Shown here piece by piece: positions 12,216 through 23,399 of a stretch of DNA of 64,000 nt. The DNA is from Ceratotherium simum simum (lineage: Eukaryota > Chordata > Mammalia > Perissodactyla > Rhinocerotidae). Position 1 is the first letter of the stretch; the number at the start of each line of letters is the position of its first letter. The stretch is taken from assembly GCF_000283155.1 (NCBI RefSeq), contig NW_004454159.1:16112188-16176187 (forward strand), in the 5' to 3' direction. The notes below the pieces were generated by a model. The model had not been told where the DNA came from and did not search any database. It worked only from the letters and a program-made list of their open reading frames with translations. Made by a program: the position numbers and the translations under genes.

Positions 12216-12393
12216 GTTGTCTCTTCCCGAGCCCTAAGAAGGGCTCTATTATGGCTGGAAATTGAAAATCCAATTAAATTTGATTTAAAAAATGGCCTAA
12301 TGCTCTGTTTTCCAATCAACCGTGCTCACTGAAAAAAGGATTCCGTTGCCAAAAATATTCATAAAATACTCTGTATTCTCTTCTGATAGTTTA

Positions 12394-12604
12394 TTTTATT
12401 TTTTTAAAATAATTTTATTTATTTTCCCCCCAAAGCCCCGTAGATAGTTGTATGTCATAGTTGCACATCCTTCTAGTTGCTGTATGTGGGACGGGGCCTC
12501 AGCATGGCCGGAGAAGCAGTACGATGGTGCGTGCCCGGGACCCGAACCCCGGCCTCCAACAGCGGGGCGCGCGCACTTAACCGCTAAGCCATGGGGCCAG
12601 CCCT
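12394..12604 (-). mobile_element. ERE SINE, minus strand, 16-base target-site duplication
   Basis: Head and core (ccccaaagccccgtagatag, cacttaaccgctaagccatggggccagccc) are well preserved. The flanks are ctcttctgatagttta at 12378-12393 and the same with one change at 12605-12620. The 3' part is short: an A/T-rich run (tttattttccccccaaag) replaces the usual gaggaagat modules, so the copy ends within the core. Confidence 0.92.
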
Positions 12605-13080
12605 CTCTTCTGGTAGTTTATAACGCTCAGTGTCCTCACACTAAAGACCCTGAGAAGTTCTACTTTGTTAATGTAGGCGTTTTCCAAATTTATTTGATCA
12701 CCTAACACTCATTTCATTGTTTTCCTTTTAACTCTTCAAAAAATTTACCTGGTAGTAATTGGACAAAGATTGGCTTAGGGTTTCTGTTTCTTTACTGTCA
12801 TTAATACCTTTATTCTACAGTGACAAAGGGTATAAATAAACATAAATAAAGAATTATATTGCAGTGATAATCTGGTGGAAATGTGGATATCTGGGCTTCT
12901 CAACTCTTACCATGCAGGTAATCATTTGCTCTTTTTCTTTACAGTATATTTTTATAAAAGTATCATTTCCCCTTGGATTTAGACCCATAATTATAGTTTT
13001 TTGAACCACGAGAATTGTAAAAATAGAATTAAATATGGTTCACTAGGTAAAACTATCTACGTATTAATTAATCTTATTTT
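12605..13080. other. No gene recognised
   Basis: AT-rich stretch between the ERE and the polypyrimidine tract, with nothing that I can name. Confidence 0.5.
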
Positions 13081-13239
13081 CTTCTCTCCCCTTTCCTTCC
13101 TTCCCTCCTTCCTCCCTCCCCTCTTTCCTTCCTTCCTTCCTTCCTTCCCTCTCTCCTCCCTCCCCTCCTTCCTTCCTTCCTTCGTTTCGTTCCTCTCTTT
13201 CTCTCTCTCCCCTCCCCTCTTTCTTTCTTTTTTTTTGTA
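13081..13239. repeat. TTCC/CCCT polypyrimidine tract
   Basis: About 160 bases of nearly pure pyrimidine on the plus strand built from cttcc, ccctcc and ttcctt units, ending in a T run. The complement is pure purine. Long mirror-like tracts of this type can form triplex DNA. The repetitive frames on both strands are not coding. Confidence 0.95.
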
Positions 13240-13439
13240 GATTGTACCAATAACTAACTGAAATAACTGAAACTATTTCCAGCTGAAAAGCCTGCACAAT
13301 GTCCAGATGAACAGCTGAGGTTCATCAAATTATCTGAGTTTGAAAATCAGTTGGATAGTTTTGATTACAAAGAAAGCCTGTGAGTAGGTTATAAATCCTG
13401 TGCATCTCTTGTAAAACATTTTCAAATTTGGTGAACAAG

Positions 13440-13680
13440 GGAGGCAATCAGAGTAATTGAGTGCACAGAATTTGGAGTCAGAATGGCTCTATTACATCCA
13501 ACTAAACTGGGTTCTTGGGCAAGTTACTGTATCTCTTTGAGCCTCAGTTTCCTCAGCTATAATGTGAAGATACTAATAGTACCTCACAAGGTTGCTAGGA
13601 GGTTTAAGAGCTATAGTGGTTAACAGAATGTTCAGCATATATTACATTCTTAAAAAAGGTTTACTATTATTTTAAGAGTG
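13440..13680 (+). mobile_element. MIR SINE, plus strand, near full length
   Basis: It contains tttggagtcagaatggctct, gggcaagttactgtatctct, gagcctcagtttcctcagct and a gaggtttaagagcta-type region in the order of the MIR consensus, ending in tactattatt. Among the best-preserved MIR copies in the window. Confidence 0.85.
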
Positions 13681-13744
13681 CATAAGAACATGGATTTTCA
13701 TTTCAGTTGTCTCTGATATAAAGCAAACGGGAAAAAAAAATCAT

Positions 13745-14282
13745 ATTAGCCATCTATAGTTACAAAGCAAACTGTATTTCCCATTTCCCAGAATCCCCTT
13801 CTTCGTGTGATTCTGGATTAGGATTGGCCAAAAGAGGAACTTGCGTGAGATTTGGAAGACAAAATGGAAGCAGCATTCATTATCTGAAAGTCTTTTTGCA
13901 ATCAGATGCAGAGACAGACAGGCATAGGTGCTTGGTAGGTTCCAGGTTGCCTTTGCTCTCCTGAGCTCCATGCCTATTTCTTCTTTCCCACTGCTGGTCC
14001 TGTTGACCATCAGGAAACTCAGATCCACTACCAGATATTTGGCTGTGACCTATAAAGGAGGAAGATACACAGAGGCAACAGCATTCTATAGACATCTTTA
14101 CAAATTACCCCTCATAGTCATACTTATCTGGCTGTGCCTGGCTGCTCAGATTGGTTGGTGACTCCTCTGATCCCCCAACCGCTCTTATGGTCCTTCACTT
14201 CTCCAGTTCCTCCTGCAGTTGTGTGAATTCAAATCCGTTATCCATAGCACTCCAACACTTCTCTTCAGACTGAACCCTCACA
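13745..14282 (+). mobile_element. ERVL-type LTR (MLT2-like), plus strand
   Basis: The right border is set by the primer-binding site that follows: the stretch ends in CA at 14281-14282 and tggtaccagagtg starts six bases on. A TATAAA lies at 14051-14056, about 230 bases before the LTR end, a plausible U3/R position. The left border is a guess. The LTR assignment rests on the primer site and on the ERVL-like pol remnants downstream. Confidence 0.55.
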
Positions 14283-14287
14283 ATTAT

Positions 14288-14300
14288 TGGTACCAGAGTG
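14288..14300 (+). other. Retroviral primer-binding site (tRNA-Leu type)
   Basis: tggtaccagagtg matches the leucine-tRNA primer site that gives ERV-L its name (usual form tggtaccag-gagtgg), with one base missing. It stands directly after the presumed LTR end. Confidence 0.6.
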
Positions 14301-16289
14301 TTTCCAAAAAAAAGAATTTAGAAAATGGAATCTGGAATTAGTTCTCTGATCTGACTAGTCTTACAAGCATTAATGACTCTATTTCCAGTAGTAAGTGGGA
14401 CCCTGGTCATCCATGGCACACAGTGGCAAACAGTTATTTAAATTCTCATCTATAGTCACCCGGAGTGAAGTGCCTATAGAAGCAAGGCTCTGGGTTACCA
14501 GTTACCTGGTGCATTAAAACTTTTCATAGATACAAAAAGAATAATGACTGTGGGGTTGATTCATTGCTTCTAATGAGCTGGATAACTTACAGAGAGAACG
14601 ATAAACCTGGGGTTTTAAATTCACAGCTCAAGGTCTAAGTTGGGAACCAGAAGGCTTCCATAACTGCCTTGAAATAAAACCTTTTTAACTGTACTGCTGA
14701 TGTTCTACCATCTGTCATGTCTTCTACATCCATATCCAGATTTAAGCCCTGGAAAATCCAATGGGACCAGGTAAAAAGTGTGACCTGTGAGGTGTTACCA
14801 TACATGCCAAAGGGATTGCAAGATTTTACCAATTCATATTAACTGAAATCCAAAGTATACATATGGGGAGGTTTCTTAATGGTGATTATATTAGGGTGGA
14901 AGGTATACAATGTTGTATTAGCCTAAATGTTTTTGTTATGGGTTCACTAAGTAGAGATTCTGGATTCAAAGTATTAGTTTATGTGGCTGGGAGGAATTCT
15001 TAAGAATCTGATTGAAAACTATACCCAATGGTGGTCCACTCTGAATGAAATTGAGATGCCAAAACCTCCTTGCTGTAATGTAATATATATAAACTTTTAG
15101 GGAGATTGGTTTTAATATGATAGATGTGCTCACCCATTTGTTAAATATGCCCCCTAAGAAGGTCCAGAGGGCATTCCCTTCACCAAGACTTTGAAAAATA
15201 CATTGGTAAAGGCAGTATTGGAATCTTTAAAGAACTTCATAGTGGCTATTCTCTGAAAACCAGTAATGACATTGAGAAATGCTGCCACAGAACTGGACTT
15301 CTTGAATTTAATGAGGATGATGGAAGTCCATAAGGGCAGGAACCCAAAGGCTGCATTTCACTGCCAGAGACCAGATGGGAATGGTAACCATAAAAGGCAA
15401 CAGAGTCAAAGAGATAAAGGGAATGGTTTGACCTGCAGAGATTTTTAGTATTGGATGACCACTGAGTCCATAGGACTGAAATAGATAGGTGTTCTACCAA
15501 AGTCTTACTTGATTTGTATAAGCATTAAATCTCTAGACTTGGTGAAGAGAAGCCTTATTTGCATCACACCACCAGGGAATTGCATTCCCTCAATCAATTT
15601 CCATATGAGACCATGTCTACAGACCCAGAACTCTGAATGAAGGGGAGGCTAGATCTCTTTGAGGAAGGATCCTGCTACACTGTCCAGAATTCATACTGTA
15701 AATCTACCTTCTAGTCTTCCCTGATGGGAACCACGAACTGCGGAAAGGGAAATAATCAGACTTTTTGATGATTACTGGATTACTGGCTCTAAACTGATAC
15801 TAATTCCTGGTAACCTTAAATGGCCACTGTAGTCCCACAGTCAGAGCAAGAGCTTATGCAAGTCATATAATTTAATCAAGTTTTGGCTTAAATCTGTCTC
15901 ATAGTTGAGCCAAGAGTCCCTGAACCCACCCCATAGTTATTTTACTAATTCTGGAAGGCATACTTGGAACAGAAATACTCAGAAACTGGGAGAACCCCTG
16001 CTCCCCTTGTTGGTTCCATGATCTGTAGAATGAGGGGTCTTATGCTAGTATGGTAATGGAAGCCCCTAGAACTGTCTCTAGAAACTAAAATTGGAAACCA
16101 AATCAATACCGCATTGCGGGAGGGATTTCTGAATTACTTTTACTATGAAGGATTTGAAGGATGCAGGAATGGTAAATCCTCGTTTTTTTTCCCTATTGTC
16201 CTGTGCAGAAGACAGATAGATTTTGGAGAATTACATGGGATTATCACAAACTTAACCAGATGCGAAGGAAAAATTAGGAAGAGGAAAAA

Positions 16290-16781
16290 TAGGAAGAGGA
16301 GACAGTCTCAATTCCATCCTTTCATTCCTGAATCCATGAATTTAGGTAGAAATATCACCATATATTGGTTGATGAATCAGACCGTATACACCATCTTAGA
16401 GGACCTCCAAAATGTTTTCACACAGCTGGTGCCAGGACTGAATATATATCTATAAAAAAAGACATTGCATAATTCTGTTAGGCCATCTGTTTCAGGGTGA
16501 TGGAGAATATGATAATACTAGAGATTTACATGAGCATGAGCCCACTGCCACATTTATTTGCTGTTGAGTTGCCTGAAGAGAAACAATATCATATGGAATA
16601 CCGTAACAGTGAATGAGGCATTTGGTAAGTTCATGGATGGTATTTTGGCAGAAACTTTGCAATCTGGGAAGGCAAATCCATAGTCAGGGTAAGTGGCTAT
16701 TTCTGTGAGAAGAAATCCCTGCCTGTTTTGTGATAGAATTGAGCTAATGTAATCATATTGCAATCAAAGTGCTTTGGCTGG
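16290..16781 (-). repeat. Left arm of a 0.5 kb inverted repeat: antisense ERVL integrase region
   Basis: Read on the minus strand, this arm matches 17167-17664 along its whole length. For example, gacagtctcaattccatcct here answers atggattgagactgtctcct on the right, and the agaggacctccaaaatgttttcac stretch has an exact complement near 17540-17563. Roughly nine in ten positions agree by eye. The inner ends are at 16781 and 17167. The arm may extend a little further left, to about 16262. Confidence 0.88.
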
Positions 16782-17166
16782 ATTGGCAAGGACTTGGAAA
16801 AAGCATGTGAAAATTGATGAAAAGAGAGTTATGAGGAAAAGGTATGTGGAATGACTTCCTTGAATAACTTATATTCCATCTGACTGCTCACCAAAGAGCA
16901 CCCTCAGGAGAGAGGTCTTAATCATCAGGTGGAACTGATGACAAGTTCTGTGTATGTCGGCCAGTCTCTTTCATCAGCCACCTTTGTCGTTGCCCAATGG
17001 GCCTGGGAACAGAGACAAAGGTGGCAGGAATGGAGATTATGTATGGATTCAGCAACATGAACTTCCACTCACCAAGGCCAATCTAGCTACAGTTACTGCT
17101 GAGGGCTCAATCTAACAACAGCAGAGGAGATATTATTTCCCAATGTGGCATCATTCTATGGGAGAA

Positions 17167-17664
17167 CCAGCCCACCACCTTGATTGCAGTGTGATTACAT
17201 TAGCTCACTTCTATCAGAAAACAGGCAGGGTTTGTTCTCACAAAAATAGCCACTTACCCTGACTGTGGATTTGCCTTCCCAGCCTGCAAAGTTTCTGCCA
17301 AAACACCATCTGTGAACTTACCAAACGCCTCATTCACCGTTATGGTATTCTATAAAATATTGTTTCTGTTCAGGGAACTCAAAAAACAGCAAATAAAATG
17401 TGGCAAAGGACTCATGCTCATGTAAATCTCTGGTATTAAAATGTTCCCCATCACCCTGAAGCGGATGGCCTAACAGAATGATGCAATGTCGTTTTTTCCT
17501 TTTCTTTTTAAATTCAGTTCTGACACTAGCTGAGTGAAAACATTTTGGAGGTCCTCTAAGATGTTATATACGGTCTGATTCATCAGCCAACGTATGGTGA
17601 TATTTCCACCTAGAGTCATGGATTCAGTAATCAAGGGATGGATTGAGACTGTCTCCTCTTCCTA
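17167..17664 (+). repeat. Right arm of the inverted repeat: sense ERVL integrase region
   Basis: This is the partner of 16290-16781, with a spacer of about 385 bases (16782-17166). The spacer reads as ERVL pol in plus orientation and continues smoothly into this arm, so this arm is in its native place and the left arm is the displaced copy. Confidence 0.88.
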
Positions 17665-17699
17665 TGTAATATTTCCCTTTCTCATTTCCCTACTATCTT

Positions 17700-18282
17700 A
17701 CATAAGATGTATTGATATTGGTTAATTTTATATCTCAGCAATTAAATTAAAGGATATACATAGTAAGAGATGATCTAGAAACAAAATGTCCTCCATATTA
17801 AAAGGAAGGTGAAAAATATTAATGAGGGAAGTGTGAAGAATGGTGAAGATTTTGAGGTTTTACTCTATATCAAGTTAGCCGGCTACACTTGCATGGCAGA
17901 AGACATAAGCTTCCTGGGTTACAGACAAAGGACTTCATTACTCACAGCAACAGCAGGAGCCAGAAAATCAGCATGTTCTTGCACCAGTTCCCTGAGCCCC
18001 AATTCCCACAGGGCAACACGAAGAGAGCCAGCTGATACCTGCACATGCAGTGGGTTGTATTATAGGAGAAAGACTCCAGTTTTAGGAAACCTGAAACTTT
18101 TATACTGAGAAGAAAGCATGTCTGCCCTTTGCTCCAAAGAGAGACACTATCTTTATCTTCCAAGGCTGTTCACTATACAAATATCCCTTAGAATATACTC
18201 CAGAACAAAAGCAGACAGTGCCAGGACATGTGTCAATGTCAGACCTATGAAGAATTGCCTCCCAACAGGAAGTTTCACATAT
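17700..18282. other. Stretch between the ERVL remnant and the ADAMTS18 3' end
   Basis: No gene. The block ggctacacttgcatggcaga to ggttgtattata (about 17880-18065) could be the remains of a retroviral 3' end, but I could not match it to the 5' LTR. Confidence 0.4.
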
Positions 18283-19383
18283 TTTATTGAAAAATCTAAG
18301 AAATCATGTGAATCATGTACAATATTTTCTCACAAGAAAACATTTAAGCTGGTTTTTTAACGTTTCACAGAATTGTAAAACTTTTTACTTTTTAAAAGGA
18401 AAAAACACAATGAAACTACCACAGTATTATAAGCTTTTTGTTTTTCCTTGTTCTAGGGAAAAGGCTGAAAAATATCTAGTAAATTTTCTCATCATGATTT
18501 GTGAGGCTAAGTACTATACTCTTTTATAAATCTGCTAAAAAGATACAAGGAAATGGGTGGATCAATGCTTTCTTTGTTCAAAATATTTTAAAAAGCTAAA
18601 ATCTAATGAGAACATGTTAAAATAATACACATTTTTGTAGGATGTTACCATTTCTATAACGGTTTCTCTACACTATATCAACAGTGCAATGGTGATTCAG
18701 TGTAAGTCATTACAGTGTTTCATTGTTACAATACTTGTGTTCAAGTACTTGTTCATGAACATGATCAAAGTCTATATTTTGACTTTTCTTTTCCATTATT
18801 AAAATAAGGTTATCATTACAGTAGAATTTTTCCTATGGATAGCTCTAAATCTGAACCAAATTCATAATACATTCTCTAAAAACCTGTTCAACACTATGAG
18901 GTTTGTTATGTTTACACATCTCCTGCAGGTTACAGAAAATGGGCTAATTCTGCATCAGGACACCAAAAAACAAAAATCATTTCTCTCCATATATAACTAA
19001 ACTATTACGCTAAATTAGTCTACATTCTGGATAACTCAATGGTATTGGTGGGGAGAGAGTAGCACCTTAGAGACAGCTCTAACTTAAAAAAAAAATGTTT
19101 TTAAAGCCTAATCATCTTGGGTTTCTTTCCCCCTTTTTATTTTTATTCCGGAAACTGGATCCAACTTATTCACATAAAATTATTTATGAAGCCATATAGT
19201 ATAAATCAAAATGTTTGTATAACCAAAACAAACACCATATTGGATGTTTGGCAGGCAAAAAAATAAATTAATTTGATTAAATTATATGTAATCTGATAAT
19301 ATTTGGTCTGAAAAACATGCTAGTGTGTGTGTTTATAAATAATGTAATTTCGAAGAGCTGTGAGCCAGCCAGCGTGCTAGAGG
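18283..19383 (-). other. ADAMTS18: Probable ADAMTS18 3' UTR
   Basis: On the minus strand the TGA at 19384-19386 is followed by about 1.1 kb of AT-rich sequence without recognisable repeats, until AATAAA (plus-strand tttatt at 18283-18288). Two overlapping AATAAA copies also lie at 19136-19147, only about 240 bases past the stop, and could give a short form. The end chosen is a guess among these signals; RNA 3'-end data would decide. Confidence 0.4.
19136..19147 (-). promoter_or_regulatory. ADAMTS18: Candidate proximal poly(A) signals (two overlapping AATAAA)
   Basis: The minus strand reads AATAAAAATAAA about 240 bases downstream of the stop codon. It could drive a short 3' UTR. Use is unproven. 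Confidence 0.3.
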
Positions 19384-19535
19384 TCAACTCTTCTGCTGCA
19401 GCTTTTGGGCATAGAAGTCCCTGCACGTGTCACAGCAGCGCTGATACCACCGCATGTCCTGACATAGGTTCTTCTCACGTATCACTCGGCAGTACACGGG
19501 CCACTGGTCTCCCAGGCACTTGAAAGTCAGAGCAG
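19384..19535 (-). CDS. ADAMTS18: ADAMTS18 last exon (exon 23): PLAC domain and stop
   Basis: This exon encodes the C-terminal 49 residues, ending in [11 protein letters not shown] and TGA. It carries most of the PLAC (protease and lacunin) domain: [27 protein letters not shown], with the family's six-cysteine pattern. PLAC domains sit at the C terminus of several ADAMTS and papilin-like extracellular-matrix proteins; their role is structural or still unclear. The acceptor reads ttctgcttcacag just above 19535. The exon starts at the second base of a codon, which fits the one base left over from the exon at 21694-21871 and gives Ala at the junction. Residues 330-378 of the joined fragment. Confidence 0.96.
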
Positions 19536-19813
19536 CTGTGAAGCAGAACACAGGGAACTCAATACGTGGAGATATCCTAGGTGTCATGAGTAGAAACCAA
19601 GAGCAATCATTTAAGTGGGGGGATTTTGTACCCTCACTTTGCCTCATTTATATGATCTTCTGGAACTTAAAAGACAGAGATAAACACACACATACACACA
19701 CACTCTATGATAAAGGAGTAAAGATAATGAATAACGATTTCACTTATGAGCTTTTTTTAGACTTATTAAAGATAGATTTCCCAAATTCACTGAGTTGTAC
19801 TGCAAATGGCTTT

Positions 19814-20010
19814 GTGTGTGTGTGTGTGTGTGTGAGGAAGATTAGCCCTGAGCTAACATCCGTGCCCATCTTTCTCTGCTTTGTATGGGACGCTGCCACA
19901 GCACGGCTTGACAAGTGGTGCATGGGTGGCGCCCGGGATCTGAACCAGCGAACCCCAGGTTGCCAAAGGGGAGCACGCGAACTTAACCACTACGCCACAA
20001 GGCCAGCCCC
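19814..20010 (-). mobile_element. ERE SINE, minus strand, with perfect target-site duplication and (CA)n tail
   Basis: The target-site duplication gcaaatggcttt occurs at 19802-19813 and 20011-20022. On its own strand the element ends in a CA-dinucleotide tail rather than a pure A tail (plus-strand gtgtgtgtg at 19814-19833). It has one gaggaagat module and the head acgccacaaggccagcccc. It lies in the last ADAMTS18 intron in the same direction as the gene. Confidence 0.93.
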
Positions 20011-21019
20011 GCAAATGGCTTTTAAGGTTCAATTTTATGCCCTTCATTTAAGCTTCTTTTAGATTTTTAGGTGAGAAGATTAAAAAGAAAAATGAATGTG
20101 TTCAGTATGTCCACTTTTATGGAAATGCAAATTAATAAGTATTGGTATGGATGAAATTGCAAAGAAATAGCAAAACAAAAATATGCTCACACTTATTTCA
20201 CATTCCTCGTTTCCCAGATAGCAGACATGTCTAGGTGGGATATCTGGGGATTGTGATTTCAGGCATCTCTAAAATCAAAGCTGATTATCAAAAGCGATTG
20301 AAATTTATAGCAATAGAGTATTTGAAATGAGAACTTGGTATAGAACATTTGGTCATGTAGATTTGGCCTCATTTTTTCTAAAGAAATAGTGTGTTCTGGC
20401 CTGTATAATAAAAGTCCTCCTGCAATTCTTTCTTTTGCCACTATTCTAATAGGATTCATTATTTTACTTTTAAAGCCCTCAGATTTTCCAACCACTGTGC
20501 TTCTGTGTTTGGGGATATACCTTCAAGGAATAATAAACAGAGAAAATGTAATTTTAATTAAGTTCTTCTTTTAATCCATTATTTTCTGCCACATGATACT
20601 TCAAGAAGGACTCCAAGTAATTGTTAGAGAAAGGAATTATGTTGTGTTTGACTACATGGATTTAGAGCATCTGCTCTAGGATTGCTTGACTTTTTGTCTT
20701 AACTAGTCTTAATTCTACTTGAACTGATTACTTCTTAGAAATGTTAATTATTTGGCTTGAAAAAAGAGAATTTTTGTATTTCCATGAAGAACCAAACTTT
20801 TCCATTTGATTGAATCTTATGCCTGGAAAGGTATCTATGACAATTTAGCTCCTTGCATTTTGGCAATATTATTCTGTATGATTAAATTGTTCCCTGGAGA
20901 TTATACACACAGATTAAAACTGAAAGTGTTAAAGATAAATTAATCCAATGACAGCCAGGTAACAGTGCTGTTAAAAGTCACTAATTGCCACAGAAATAAA
21001 GGTTAATTCATTCATAAAT

Positions 21020-21034
21020 ATTTGTTATGCAAAT
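21020..21034 (+). promoter_or_regulatory. Candidate SOX-POU composite binding site
   Basis: atttgttatgcaaat matches the SOX2/POU5F1 composite consensus (C A/T TTGTTATGCAAAT) at 14 of 15 positions, including a perfect ATGCAAAT octamer. It lies in a repeat-free block of the last ADAMTS18 intron. Binding is inferred from the motif only. Confidence 0.4.
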
Positions 21035-21693
21035 ATAGGCTATGTCTACTTAAAATACAAATTCTACTTCTTGATGATGGATTACACTGAATAACAGGAA
21101 TTGAGAATATATATGGAAGCATTTTATAACATAAAAAACTATGTAAATCAATGTTACTAGTATTTATTTGTGTTTAACATTATATCCTTAAAGATGAAAA
21201 ATTGGTACCTCTTGTTCAGTGGTGTAGATCCATGCACCCATTCTTCTTGAAAGCCATTTTTTACTCTCCAAAGAATAATTTGTACTCAGGATCACAAGGA
21301 AAGCTATTAACAATGGAGAGATCTAAGGTATACACCACAACCTCACCTTTCCACAGACGTTACCTTAATTGATAGTTCTGCCATGGGACTGGGCAGAACC
21401 CAAAACGTGGTTACATTCTTCAACCCTTGATAAGACGACCTTGGGTAGTGTGGCATTCGTATTCCCAGGGTCTGGCTCTGAGTAGACAGTTTCAGGAATC
21501 AAAGCAGTTTACTCTTTAGGATTTTTTATCCACCTGACCATTGGGACTAAACTATAGTTAAACGTATCCAATTTAGTCAGAATCAAACTAACTAGTATAG
21601 ATTTATAACTAAGCTTTAAAGTGATATGCAAAATAGAAGCAGCCATGAACATTTCTATGTTTCTCAAAACCATCTCCTTTTTGGTCTGCTTAC

Positions 21694-21871
21694 CCAGCCT
21701 GGGTGATGTTATGGTATTTACATTAATCTTCTCATTGCAGGGCTGAAGGTGGCATGGCCTGTATGCTGCAGGTTTTTCTGAAGAAAAACATTCATTTCCA
21801 TGTCTTCCTGTGATCTTGTGCATGCACTGGATAACACGGGACTGCATTCCTTTGCCACAAGTAATTGAGCA
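21694..21871 (-). CDS. ADAMTS18: ADAMTS18 exon 22: last thrombospondin type 1 repeat and linker
   Basis: It encodes 59 residues plus one base. It opens with [16 protein letters not shown], the core of the final TSR, runs through CHLQPC, which closes that repeat, and ends in a linker ([10 protein letters not shown]) before the PLAC domain. The CSITC motif fits the CxxS/TC site for O-fucosylation by POFUT2, used by ADAMTS proteins for folding and secretion. The acceptor is ctctcctag; the donor gtaagc follows CTGG. Phase 0 at its start, phase 1 at its end. Residues 270-328 of the joined fragment. Confidence 0.97.
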
Positions 21872-22662
21872 CTAGGAGAGATACAAGGGTTGTTACAAGT
21901 CTTTTTTGCTGTTTACTTTTTCTAGGCTGTGAGCCCCCTTCTCCCTATATTTCTTAAAATTGAACATGAGCCACAACATCCAGCGTTGGTACAAAACGGG
22001 TAAGAAACGTTGATGGTCATAACTTGGGCACAATGCTGTTCAGAACCTCTGGCTGACCTAAGGCAGAGCTTTGGGCAACGAAGGATATAGGCGAGTAAAG
22101 AAGGATAAAGAAAGTTGGAGACTATGACTTGGAAGGAATGAGAGTGAATGATACCAATATTGCACTTGGGCTGACAGTTTTTAAAGTTCTAATGTCTAGT
22201 TTGCACCAAATGATTGATTCACGATTCTTTAATTTAGTCACTAATGCTCAAGAGTTAGTATATGCCCAACAATGGAGCTAGATCCTTGTTATAGTCTTTC
22301 AATCTACTCCTCTACTCCACTTGCTCTGGCTTTAAAATGTTTATCAACAATATCAACATAGCTTATCAACCTGATGTGTTACTGAAATAACTGCTATTTC
22401 TTGGCAGAGTACATGACATCCAATAATGTGCTAATAAAAATATTTGATGATCTGGATTTTTCTAATAAAATACCCTTTTAATGGATTCCTTGTATTTCAG
22501 CTAAATGTAGTTTGTCTTCATTTGTAAGATATTTTGGAAAGAAGAACATATACAATGTACAATCATCTTTTATTAGAGAATTCTCTTGAGTCCACAAATA
22601 TTACTAGATTTAATTTGTTACACAAATAAGTTAATGCTTATTTGACTGAGAAAATACAATTA

Positions 22663-22916
22663 TTATTATTATTGTTTTTTTGGTGAGGAAGATCAGCCCT
22701 GAGCTAACATCAGATGCCAACCCTCCTCTTTTTTGCTAAGGAAGATTGGCCCTGGGCTAACATCCGTGCCCATCTTCCTCTACTTTATATGGGACGCTGC
22801 CACAGCATGACTTGACAAGCGGTGCATTGGTGCACACCCGGGATCCAAACCTTCAAACCCTGGGCCACCGAAGCGGAGCTCTCACACTTAACTGCTGTGC
22901 CACCAGGCCGGCCCCA
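22663..22916 (-). mobile_element. ERE SINE, minus strand, perfect target-site duplication
   Basis: aaaatacaatta flanks the element at 22651-22662 and 22917-22928. Two gaggaagat modules (ggtgaggaagatcagccctg and taaggaagattggccctggg) and a complete head (caccaggccggcccc). It has the same orientation as ADAMTS18. Confidence 0.94.
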
Positions 22917-23399
22917 AAAATACAATTACTTTATGGTATCAAAATTACATGTGAAAGAGGGAAAGTGCTTGTGTTTCTGAAAATCATGATTTATTTACTA
23001 GTCAGATTATTTTCTATACAGTAAAGAGTTAACCATATTTGGCTAAATAGTTCTAAAGTTTAGATTTAGAACTATTTAAAGAGATGATCTTGGTGTATTC
23101 TAATTGAAAATTGGTAAATACGTTCTGATTGTCACTTTTTAGGTGCAGGCACGAGGTTTGCAATGTTTTTTTTTCCCCCTTTGTATTTTACCAAGTCATT
23201 GTTACGATCGCACTTTCTTTGCTGTCAATTCTTCCTTTACTATCATCATGAGTCCCAGCTCTTCTTATTTTTTTTTGCACAAGAGGCATTCTACACAAAC
23301 CCTCGTCCCCTGAAGCCTAGTCACTGTTTGCTTTGTCTTTAGTCCCCAGCCTTCCAATCCGTCCCACTTATTAACACTGAATATGTATTCTTTCAAAAT

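Larger units (their letters stand above)
14300..17700 (+). pseudogene. ERVL internal region (gag/pol), heavily decayed and rearranged
   Basis: Old endogenous retrovirus internal sequence. No frame is intact; stops and frame shifts occur throughout. The part before about 16100 has no motif that I can assign firmly and may be gag or early pol. A short stretch at about 16200-16260 resembles the start of the reverse transcriptase region in plus orientation. The 16830-17690 part resembles the region between RNase H and integrase, followed by integrase. Between these lies an inverted integrase copy (listed separately). No env is seen, as expected for ERVL. Non-functional. Confidence 0.65.
19536..21693 (-). 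other. ADAMTS18: ADAMTS18 last intron (2.2 kb, phase 1)
   Basis: The donor is gtaagc (at 21688-21693 on the plus strand) and the acceptor cacag. It contains short CA-rich runs near 19685-19702, the ERE at 19814, and a repeat-free block (20600-21130) with a SOX-POU composite motif at about 21020. The intron sequence is otherwise unremarkable. Confidence 0.85.

Noticed and set aside
13064..13297. Glu/Gly/Arg-rich and Ser/Phe/Leu-rich frames
   Set aside because: Translations of the TTCC polypyrimidine tract.
16114..16455. Plus-strand open frame of 113 codons as a possible gene
   Set aside because: It crosses from sense ERVL pol into the inverted arm, so the frame is a chance opening in retroviral debris.
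19520..20062. Plus-strand open frame of 180 codons
   Set aside because: It runs antisense over the ADAMTS18 last-exon border, then through CA repeats and an ERE. No family features.
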